NCBI GenBank assembly: GCA_964426675.1
Contig: CAYRRM010000002.1
Span: forward strand, 148,889 to 212,888
Origin: DYMC01 sp035406705
GTDB lineage: Bacteria; Verrucomicrobiota; Lentisphaeria; Victivallales; GWF2-50-93
DNA length: 64,000 bases
Direction of reading: 5' to 3'
The notes beneath the pieces are model-generated. The model had not been told where the DNA came from. It ran no database searches and worked only from the letters and a program-made list of their open reading frames with translations. Numbering within the stretch: the stretch's first letter is position 1; each line of letters begins with the position of its first letter. Shown one piece after another: positions 52,920-60,069 of this stretch. The translations under genes and the position numbers were made by a program.

Positions 52920-54374
52920 TTATACTGTGTATGTTGATGAAGTTGTTGTTCCTCCGAGTTCGCACCAATCTGTATGGAAAAATTGTCCTCTTGGTTTATC
53001 AACCCTCTCATAAGTATGAGCGCCAAAGAAATCTCTCTGTGCTTGTAAGAGGTTTGCCGGCAAGACAGCAGATCTGTAAGAATCATAATAAGCAATTGCG
53101 CTTGAGAATGCAGGTACCGGAATACCGAGTTGAATAGCAGTGCTTATAACTTTTCTCCATGATTGCTGACAATCATCAATCGCCTTTTTAAAGAATGGTG
53201 CGAGGAGTAGATTCTCCAGATTTGGGTTATCGTCGAAGGCCTTTTTTATATCTCCCAAGAACTTTGCCCTGATTATACATCCTCCTCTCCACATCAACGC
53301 AATTTGTCCATAATTTAAATTCCACTTATATTCAGAGGCAGCAAGTTTTAAAAGTTGAAATCCCTGAGCGTATGAGCAAATTTTAGAAGCGTAAAGAGCT
53401 TTTCGAACGTCATCAATGAATTCTCCTCTATTACCCTTAAATTCGGCTATTGGGCCGGAAAGTACTTTTGAGGCCGATACTCTTTCCTCTTTTATTGCAG
53501 AAATACACCTTGCAAAAACGGCTTCTGCAATTGTTGGGGCTGGAGCGCCAAGGTCGAGAGCACTCTGACTTGTCCACTTTCCTGTTCCTTTTTGTCCGGC
53601 AGTGTCGAGAATCATATCTACGAGGGGCTTTCCAGTTTCTTCGTCCTTTCTCGCAAAGATATCTCTTGTAATCTCGATCAGATAGCTATCAAGTTCTCCT
53701 TTGTTCCACTCTTTAAAGATCTGATGCAATTCATCAGCTTCCATTGAAAGGGCATTTTTGAGTATGAAATATGCCTCACATATCATTTGCATATCACCAT
53801 ATTCAATTCCGTTATGTACCATTTTAACGTAATGCCCTGCGCCATCATTTCCCACCCATTCGCAACATGGGCTGCCATCAGAGACTTTTGCAGCAATTGC
53901 CTGGAATATTGGTTTTACATGTGGCCATGCTTCTGGATTTCCTCCAGGCATGATAGAGGGGCCTTTTAGAGCTCCTTCTTCCCCTCCGGATACGCCTGTT
54001 CCGATAAAAAGCAGGCCTTTTTCAGATAATTCCTTTGTTCTGCGGATTGTGTCAGGGAAATGACTATTGCCCCCGTCAATAATTATATCGCCTTTTTCGA
54101 GGTAAGGTAATAGTGTTTCGATAGTATCATCTACTGCTTTTCCTGCTTTTACCATAATCATTATTTTTCTTGGTTTGTTTAGACTTTCACAGAGTTCTTT
54201 TACGCTCATTGTGCCAATGATTTTTTTTCCTTTTCCTCTGCCATTAACGAAATTAGTCACTTTACTGGTTGTTCGGTTGAATACGGCAACGGAAAATCCC
54301 TTGCTTTCCATGTTCAATACTAAATTTTCGCCCATTACTGCTAATCCAATTAGACCAATGTCAGCTTTTTGCAT
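52920..54374 (-). CDS. gnd: 6-phosphogluconate dehydrogenase (decarboxylating)
   Basis: Oxidative pentose-phosphate enzyme, 484 residues, the long dimeric form. IGLIGLAVMGENLVLNMESK (NADP site), VFNRTTSKV, DIIIDGGNSHFPDT, FIGTGVSGGEEGALKGPSIM (substrate loop), GAGHYVKMVHNGIEYGDMQ with the catalytic Lys, and the C-terminal RGQFFHTDW. GGAG precedes the ATG. Last gene of the deoR-SDR-pdxB-gnd operon, 20 bp after pdxB. No zwf in view. Confidence 0.97.
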   Translation of the reverse strand: MQKADIGLIGLAVMGENLVLNMESKGFSVAVFNRTTSKVTNFVNGRGKGKKIIGTMSVKELCESLNKPRKIMIMVKAGKAVDDTIETLLPYLEKGDIIIDGGNSHFPDTIRRTKELSEKGLLFIGTGVSGGEEGALKGPSIMPGGNPEAWPHVKPIFQAIAAKVSDGSPCCEWVGNDGAGHYVKMVHNGIEYGDMQMICEAYFILKNALSMEADELHQIFKEWNKGELDSYLIEITRDIFARKDEETGKPLVDMILDTAGQKGTGKWTSQSALDLGAPAPTIAEAVFARCISAIKEERVSASKVLSGPIAEFKGNRGEFIDDVRKALYASKICSYAQGFQLLKLAASEYKWNLNYGQIALMWRGGCIIRAKFLGDIKKAFDDNPNLENLLLAPFFKKAIDDCQQSWRKVISTAIQLGIPVPAFSSAIAYYDSYRSAVLPANLLQAQRDFFGAHTYERVDKPRGQFFHTDWCELGGTTTSSTYTV

Positions 54375-54394
54375 ATTTTCTCCTTTTTTTTTAT

Positions 54395-55516
54395 TTAAAT
54401 ATTTATTTTAAAACCTAATTCTGTAAGTTGATTGATAATTTTCGGGGATTGTCCAAGTGCATCAATTTCAAAAGCATTGAATTCCCTTCTTAAAGGATAT
54501 TTTCCGCGTAAATTTTCAAAAGATTCCGGGGATTCTCTCAAAGCGCTATCATCTTTTCGTATATCATAACTGGAATTTACGGCGTCTGCAATAAATTGAA
54601 AACCAGATGAAGATAAATTTAAACGATAATTTTCAGGAAGAGGAATATTATCAGGATACCAATCATCAAGTCCGAGTTTAAAAAATCTGCTTGCGGCTCT
54701 TATACTCATTGCTGTTCCATTAGCTTTGCCGTCAGTGGAATAACCTGCAATATGGGGAGTTGCGAATTTCGCAAGTTTTAATAACTCCCTATCAATATTT
54801 GGCTCATTTTCCCATACATCAATAATTGCGGAAGAAATAAGATTTTGGGATATTGCTTTTTTCAAAGCTATGCTGTCTACAACTTCTCCTCTGGAACTAT
54901 TTATGAAAAGTGGTTTTTTGCGAATTTCGCTAAAAAAATTATCATTTGCAAAATGAAAAGTTTTGTGAACACCTTCATATTCAAGAGGTACGTGTATTGT
55001 AATTATATCGGCTTCTTCAAGTATTGTCTTTAATGGGACAAAGTTCTTTTTCCCCTCCTTTTCCTCTCTTGGGGGGTCATTTAAAAGAGTTTGCATACCT
55101 AAAATTTCAGATACTTTTGCTACTTTAGAGCCCACATTTCCAACGCCTATAATTCCGATATTAAGTCCTTTTAGTTCTTTTTCTACGGACAAAGCCCAAT
55201 TTAAAATAGCAGAACAAATGTACTGGGCAACGCTGGATGAATTACAGCCAGGGGCATTTGTCCAGAAAATATCTTTTTTTCTGCAATAGTTAGTATCTAT
55301 ATGGTCAAAGCCTATAGTTGCTGTAGCTATAAATTTTACATTTGTCCCTTCAAGGAGGGTTTCATTACATTTTGTTCTGGTTCTTATGATTAATCCGTCA
55401 GCGTCTTTTACAGATTCTTTTGCGATTTTCGCAGGCTCAAGGTATAGAACCTCAATTCCTTTTTTTTCAAGAACTCCTTTGATAAATGGAATCTTTGAAT
55501 CTACAACAAATTTCAT
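54395..55516 (-). CDS. pdxB: 4-phosphoerythronate dehydrogenase PdxB
   Basis: Second step of DXP-dependent vitamin B6 synthesis. 373 residues of the D-2-hydroxyacid dehydrogenase class: FIATATIGFDHIDTNYC, WTNAPGCNSSSVAQYI (both PdxB-typical), NIGIIGVGNVGSKVAKV (NAD site), FINSSRGEVVDSIAL (Arg), IDVWENEPN (Glu), and TPHIAGYSTDGKA (His). The last 80 residues are the PdxB dimerisation domain (YPLRREFNAF). Three TGCGA palindromes at 54761, 54919 and 55421. Grouping with gnd is sensible because both enzymes touch erythrose-4-phosphate-related pools. Confidence 0.93.
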   Translation of the reverse strand: MKFVVDSKIPFIKGVLEKKGIEVLYLEPAKIAKESVKDADGLIIRTRTKCNETLLEGTNVKFIATATIGFDHIDTNYCRKKDIFWTNAPGCNSSSVAQYICSAILNWALSVEKELKGLNIGIIGVGNVGSKVAKVSEILGMQTLLNDPPREEKEGKKNFVPLKTILEEADIITIHVPLEYEGVHKTFHFANDNFFSEIRKKPLFINSSRGEVVDSIALKKAISQNLISSAIIDVWENEPNIDRELLKLAKFATPHIAGYSTDGKANGTAMSIRAASRFFKLGLDDWYPDNIPLPENYRLNLSSSGFQFIADAVNSSYDIRKDDSALRESPESFENLRGKYPLRREFNAFEIDALGQSPKIINQLTELGFKINI

Positions 55517-55525
55517 CTTTTTATT

Positions 55526-56383
55526 TCAAACTCCAGAATAAGCTGAAAATCCTCCGTCTACCGGGACTACTACTCCGCTTACGAAAGAAGAAGACTTATC
55601 ATCAGCAAGCCATAAGAGAGCTCCAAGCAGTTCTTCTGGTTTTCCAAATCTTCCGATTGGTGTCATATTGAGGATTTTATTTGCCCTTGCGGTAAAGGAA
55701 CCATCTGAATTTTTAAGCAATGCTTCATTTTGTTTGGTAATAAAAAACCCCGGAGCAATTGCATTTACTCTGATATTGAGTTTAGAAAAGTGAACAGCAA
55801 GCCATTGAGTAAAATTACTTACGGCAGCTTTTGCTCCACTATAAGCAGGAATTTTGGTAAGAGGACAAAATGCGTTCATTGATGAAATATTTATTATTAC
55901 TCCGTTCTTTTTTTCTGCCATTTTCCTTGAAAAAATTTGCGTTGGCAATAATGTGCCAAGGAAATTCAGATCAAAAACAAATTTTATACCTTCCGGGGTT
56001 AAATCAAAAAAACTAACAAAGTTTTCAGTCCCAATTTTTTTTAAATCATCTTCAGTGAGAAATTCATTGCTTGTTGTGCCTTTTGGGTGATTTCCACCTG
56101 CTCCATTAATTAGTATATCGCAAGGTCCTAATAGTTCTGTAATTTTTCTTTCTGCTTTTTTCAGACTTTCAATATCAAGGACATTTGCATCCAGGCCTAT
56201 TGCGTTGAAACCTTTTGACTTTATTTGTTCTGCGGTTTTTTCTGCTAGTTCTGCCTTTAAGTCCAGTATAGCAACTTTGGCACCGCATTCGGCGAGAGCT
56301 TCTGCCATAATGCTACAAAGAACTCCTCCGCCTCCAGTTATAACTGCGACCTTTGAACTTAAATCTACTTTAAACGGGATCAT
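55526..56383 (-). CDS. SDR oxidoreductase, D-mannonate oxidoreductase (UxuB)-like
   Basis: Short-chain dehydrogenase of 285 residues. VAVITGGGGVLCSIMAEALA is the cofactor site, INGAGGNHPKGTTS follows, the Ser is in IINISSMNAF, and YSGAKAAVSNF holds the catalytic Tyr and Lys. The end VVVPVDGGFSAYSGV is typical of the SDR-type UxuB that reduces fructuronate to mannonate in hexuronate breakdown. GGAG lies before the ATG; 10 bp separate it from the DeoR gene upstream. A uronate role would suit an organism degrading sulfated uronic polysaccharides. Confidence 0.82.
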   Translation of the reverse strand: MIPFKVDLSSKVAVITGGGGVLCSIMAEALAECGAKVAILDLKAELAEKTAEQIKSKGFNAIGLDANVLDIESLKKAERKITELLGPCDILINGAGGNHPKGTTSNEFLTEDDLKKIGTENFVSFFDLTPEGIKFVFDLNFLGTLLPTQIFSRKMAEKKNGVIINISSMNAFCPLTKIPAYSGAKAAVSNFTQWLAVHFSKLNIRVNAIAPGFFITKQNEALLKNSDGSFTARANKILNMTPIGRFGKPEELLGALLWLADDKSSSFVSGVVVPVDGGFSAYSGV

Positions 56384-56392
56384 TTTTCTCCT

Positions 56393-57169
56393 TTATTTTG
56401 CAATTATAATTTTTACTCCATTATTTCTCAGGGATTCAAGAATGCTTTTCTCAGGTTTATGATCTGTAATGACTATATCAATTTCAGATGGGGCTGCGAA
56501 AATCGCAAAAGCTGACTTTTCAAATTTGCTATGATCGCAAACTATAATCTTTTGCGCAGCGCATTGAAGCATAGCTTTTTTTGTTTCAGCTTCAATACTA
56601 TTTTGACATGAAAATCCGAGCTTTAAATTAAATCCGGAACAGCCAATGATAGCCTTGTCTACACGCATTTTTTCAAGAGCTCTGCATACCTGAGGACCTA
56701 TTACGGACGCACTTGCCTTTCTGAGAGTACCTCCAAGTATTTCTACACTTGCTTCTGAGTCAGAATCACAGAGCTCATCAGCTATTGGAAGGCTATTTGT
56801 AATTATTCTTAATTTGCGGTTTCGCAAAAAACGCGCAATGATTAATGTAGTAGAGCCAGCATCTAAAATAATATTTTCCCAATCCTCAATTAAATTTGAA
56901 CAAACCCTTGCAATTGCTTTTTTTTCGTTAACTGCCATTTCACTTCGTGTCTTAACGCTTTTTAAGACAGTCGGACTCTCTGCAAGGACAGCACCTCCAT
57001 AACTTCTAACAACAAAACCATGAGCAGCAAGATAATTTAATATTTTCCGAATAGTAACGCCACTGACATTAAGGTATTTTGTAAGCTCCTCTACTGATGC
57101 TCTTCTATTTGAGAGAATGTATTCTCTTACTTTTTGAATTTTGTCTTGAGTTGGCAGTGTATTACCCAT
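56393..57169 (-). CDS. DeoR/GlpR-family transcriptional regulator
   Basis: 258 residues. N-terminal helix-turn-helix: KVREYILSNRRASVEELTKY, then VSGVTIRKILNYLAAHGFV. The C-terminal sugar-phosphate-sensing domain has NIILDAGSTTLIIARFL, ILGGTLRKASASVIGP and KIIVCDHSKFEKSAF. It leads the operon with the SDR, pdxB and gnd genes and probably controls it through the tandem 20-bp repeats upstream. TGCGAAAATCGCA at 56495. Confidence 0.9.
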   Translation of the reverse strand: MGNTLPTQDKIQKVREYILSNRRASVEELTKYLNVSGVTIRKILNYLAAHGFVVRSYGGAVLAESPTVLKSVKTRSEMAVNEKKAIARVCSNLIEDWENIILDAGSTTLIIARFLRNRKLRIITNSLPIADELCDSDSEASVEILGGTLRKASASVIGPQVCRALEKMRVDKAIIGCSGFNLKLGFSCQNSIEAETKKAMLQCAAQKIIVCDHSKFEKSAFAIFAAPSEIDIVITDHKPEKSILESLRNNGVKIIIAK

Positions 57170-57190
57170 AGTCCAACCTCGTTTTGTTAA

Positions 57191-57230
57191 ATTTCAAACT
57201 GTAAATTAAAATATCAAATTGTAATTTAAA
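57191..57230. promoter_or_regulatory. Candidate DeoR operator: two tandem 20-bp direct repeats
   Basis: ATTTCAAACTGTAAATTAAA (57191-57210) is followed directly by ATATCAAATTGTAATTTAAA (57211-57230), 17 of 20 bases the same; TCAAAT begins again at 57231. The repeats lie 21-61 bp upstream of the regulator's ATG (57169), where autoregulation would act. DeoR-family operators are often direct repeats. Confidence 0.45.
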
Positions 57231-57388
57231 TCAAATAAGATAAAATTCAAGTTGTTAATAAAATATAGTTTGGCAATTGACAAAATTTAGGTTTTAAGGA
57301 AATTCTTAATAGCTATTAATATTTGCTAATGGGTCTGGATCTTTGATTATTTTTTTATCTTTTTTTTATGTCAAAAGTAAGGGAGGTG

Positions 57389-58510
57389 TTAATCTGTATT
57401 TCGAGGGCAATTTATGAATTTTGCTTTTACAGCTATGCCATATAATTTTTCATCTCTTTCAGGTAAACAATATGGCATATAATTTTTTCCTCTTAAAGCA
57501 TTCTCAATTTTTTTGGATATATTGTGAATGGCTTTTTCAAGTTGTTCCTCATTTTCCTCTGCAAAGTTATTATTGGAGATTTTTGGCATGACTTTAGATG
57601 AAGTAGAGTTCCAGAAGGCGGAAAATTCGTCTTTTAGATTTTTTTGTCCGCAGATGGGAGGTAAACCATTTTTGGCTCGTATTGCTAAAAGCCAGTATAA
57701 GGCGAATTCGAAAGGAGATAAATAGAGTTCTTTATTATCAATTCGTGCCGTGCAGGTATCGGGTCTTAAATATATTTCAGGCATCTGAATATTTTCAGGG
57801 GAAATAAATGAATTTATAAGGTTTACTGTATCGGAGAAAGTTTCAGGAAAATGAAGGTGTTGTTTCTTAAAGAAGTTCCGCATTTTTACAAACGGGATTT
57901 CAGATAGGATAATTTTAGCATCATTGGAACTAACGATTTTACCCTCATTTGATTTGTGAAGTTTTTCTTTTGAGGAGGGAAAATAAAATTTTGGACTTAG
58001 ATCTGCTCTATCAAAAGGGGAGTTTACAAGCACATGGCAAATTTTATCCTGTTTTCTTCCAAGCATTGACATAGCAAGTGTGGCGAGAGCGCTCATAGTT
58101 TTTATTCCTCCTGCTATGGAAAGGATAAGTTCAGTATCGTCTTCTTCTGTGAATTGCCTTAATATCTTCATTATAAAATCTGCTACTGCAATATTATCTG
58201 CTTCATTTAAAATATCATCGGCGTAAGAAATCGCGCCAGAAGGTATTGTTTTTATATAACTGTTATTGTCGCTAAAGATTACAGATTTTTGCGAGTCATC
58301 GATATTAAGTTCTTTTGATAATTCATTCCAGATGCCAGAAGAAAAGAGTTCTTCCCTGATTGCTTTACACCCTTTAACTGTGGTTATTACTATGATTTTA
58401 TTTGGAATCCAATTTTTTTCCTTTACGAGGCAAAAAAATGTTTCTGTTATGACTGCGGGATCTGTTCCGCATAGAGAGATAAGTATTTTTCGTTTTAATT
58501 CTGTTATCAT
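57389..58510 (-). CDS. CRISPR-associated ring nuclease-type protein (Cas_NE0113 / TIGR02584 family), orphan
   Basis: The N-terminal 200 residues match the NE0113 group now recognised as ring nucleases or CARF-like proteins that bind or cleave cyclic oligoadenylate: KILISLCGTDPAVITETFFC, IIVITTVKGCKAI, ELILSIAGGIKTMSALATLA, then MLGRKQDKICHVLVNSPF and FYFPSS. The C-terminal 170 residues include LYLSPFEFALYWLLAIRAKN, an HTH-like segment seen in longer members. The ATG at 58510 starts right before the domain; an earlier ATG at 58573 adds 21 residues and neither has a good ribosome site. No cas gene or CRISPR array is in the window. Confidence 0.85.
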   Translation of the reverse strand: MITELKRKILISLCGTDPAVITETFFCLVKEKNWIPNKIIVITTVKGCKAIREELFSSGIWNELSKELNIDDSQKSVIFSDNNSYIKTIPSGAISYADDILNEADNIAVADFIMKILRQFTEEDDTELILSIAGGIKTMSALATLAMSMLGRKQDKICHVLVNSPFDRADLSPKFYFPSSKEKLHKSNEGKIVSSNDAKIILSEIPFVKMRNFFKKQHLHFPETFSDTVNLINSFISPENIQMPEIYLRPDTCTARIDNKELYLSPFEFALYWLLAIRAKNGLPPICGQKNLKDEFSAFWNSTSSKVMPKISNNNFAEENEEQLEKAIHNISKKIENALRGKNYMPYCLPERDEKLYGIAVKAKFINCPRNTD

Positions 58511-58607
58511 ATTAAATTTTTTGATGAGAGGACAAATATGACTATATATTACAGTTTCAAATTGATCATACAAGTAAGGAAAAGGGAAAGTAATTTTTTC
58601 AAGCTTT

Positions 58608-59588
58608 CTAAGAGCAAGAGTTGTAAAATTCTATAAAATCATCAGGGCATTCTGATTGAAAAGAAAATATTTCATCATTTATCTGAAAGCTTAAACTTTT
58701 ACAGTGCAGAAGTTGTCTTTTTGCGCCAAGTTTTTTTAAATCGCATTCTTCGAGAAATCCCTTTATAAATTTTATATAGAGATTCTCATCAACTCCGTAA
58801 ATTTTATCCCCTACTATTGGATAACCGAGAGAAGAGAGAACTGCCCTTATCTGGTGAGTTCTTCCGCTAATAAGCTCAGCATCTATTACAGAAAATTTTT
58901 GCGACAAAGAGTTCCTTTTGCTGAATAGAGTCAGGGATGAGGAAGGATTCAATTTTTTATTAAAAATTTCTTCCAGATTTTCATTTTTAACCGGGAGCAA
59001 TTTTCCTTCAAAAAACTTTTTTTTTCGTATGATAGAATCGTCTTTATTGAATAATTTTCCGTCTGCTAAAAAAAGTCCTTCAGGAAAATTTCCAAATACC
59101 ACTGTAATATATTGTTTTCTGAGCTTTCCTGTGAAATTTAATTTTGCGAAATTCGCAGCTGTAAGCGAGTTTTTTGCAACCAGCATAAGTCCTGATGTTT
59201 CTCTATCGAGTCTGGTAATTATATGAATAGAATCATATTTTTTCTTTAAAAGCCACCATAGTGTATTTTTAAAAAATGGTCCGGCTGGATGAACTGGCAA
59301 ATTGCCCGGTTTATTGACTATGAGATAGTTTTCATTTTCAAATACTACTGTAAAATCCACAGATACGGCTGGTTCTTTAAAAGAGCTCGTATCGTATGAG
59401 AGGATGTCTCCACTACAAAGAATATCCTCTGTTGTTGCTGTTTTCCCATTTATCCTTATTAACCCTCTGGAAATAATTTTCTCCCATTCTTCGGAATTAT
59501 GGTAAGAAAATTTTTTTAAAAGAAAAGATAATACAGAAAGATTTGCTTCACTTTCTCTTATCTTAGATTGTACGATGCGATTTTTCAT
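58608..59588 (-). CDS. RluA-family pseudouridine synthase
   Basis: 326 residues with an N-terminal S4 RNA-binding domain (EKIISRGLIRINGKTATTED) and an RluA catalytic domain. The active Asp is in IITRLDRETSGLMLVAKN, and LISGRTHQIRAVLSSLGYPI follows. An insert of about 45 residues in the catalytic domain (about 180-225) is not usual for RluC/RluD, so the RNA target cannot be named. TGCGAAATTCGCA at 59145 encodes ANFAKLN. Confidence 0.9.
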   Translation of the reverse strand: MKNRIVQSKIRESEANLSVLSFLLKKFSYHNSEEWEKIISRGLIRINGKTATTEDILCSGDILSYDTSSFKEPAVSVDFTVVFENENYLIVNKPGNLPVHPAGPFFKNTLWWLLKKKYDSIHIITRLDRETSGLMLVAKNSLTAANFAKLNFTGKLRKQYITVVFGNFPEGLFLADGKLFNKDDSIIRKKKFFEGKLLPVKNENLEEIFNKKLNPSSSLTLFSKRNSLSQKFSVIDAELISGRTHQIRAVLSSLGYPIVGDKIYGVDENLYIKFIKGFLEECDLKKLGAKRQLLHCKSLSFQINDEIFSFQSECPDDFIEFYNSCS

Positions 59589-59882
59589 GATTAAGATTGT
59601 ATTTTTATTATTGTGAATGTTTTATTGATAATTTCAAGGTAAAAAAAAGTCAATATTCTTTTAACTGTTTATTAGATAAATCCTTTTGTGAAATCTCAAA
59701 ACTAACGTCCTTGATACAATACATTGCGAACTAACAATACTATTCACTTGAGAATAGCAAATTCCCGGAAAATTCCCTATGGGACTTGTCTGGAAACAGC
59801 TTTTTTTATTGGCACTTTATTTTTGCATTTTATCACCAGTTGATTCTTTACTAATCGTTGGTATTTGAATGAGTTAAATAAA

Positions 59883-60069
59883 ATGAATTGTAAATTATTG
59901 ATCGATAAATTTGGCAATCTGGAGGAGATTATCTCTTTTGATGGAGATAATACCCTGGAAAATCTGAAGCATGATTAACCTGAAGTTCACATTTAAAAGT
60001 GGCAAAATTCCACGTGAGGCTCACCATCTTTTCGAGGCTGCCTTGAAAAATCTCAGAATTAACGCATAA
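59883..60069 (+). pseudogene. Two overlapping short frames in the 59589-60058 gap, possible gene remnant
   Basis: The 470-bp gap before the glycyl-radical gene holds a 31-codon frame (59883-59978, starting MNCKLLIDKFGNLEEIISFD) overlapped by a 32-codon frame (59971-60069, starting MINLKFTFKSGKIPREAHHL). Both read like protein and together could be one small gene broken by a frameshift. The second runs over the end of the convergent glycyl-radical gene by 11 bp. I recognise no family. The rest of the gap shows nothing. Confidence 0.25.

Larger units (their letters stand above)
1500..59157. repeat. Dispersed interrupted palindrome TGCGA-WWW-TCGCA (HIP1-like)
   Basis: Exact matches start at 1500, 13489, 17609, 21665, 23259, 24267, 26335, 26511, 31054, 31655, 36541, 37222, 42634, 43576, 44089, 54761, 55421, 56495 and 59145. 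At 54919 only the last base differs (T for A). The central triplet is AAT/ATT (12 sites) or AAA/TTT (8 sites). One further match at 11048 (TTA centre) is explained by conserved prepilin codons. All lie inside genes, in all three codon phases: AKFA/ANFA/AKIA, CEIR, or LRFSQ/MRKSQ. By hand estimate fewer than one would be expected in 64 kb at this base composition. Confidence 0.9.

Noticed and set aside
57330..57350. GGGTCTGGATCTTTGA resembling the left end of the 243-bp element
   Set aside because: Similarity stops after a few bases; no right end or TA flank follows.
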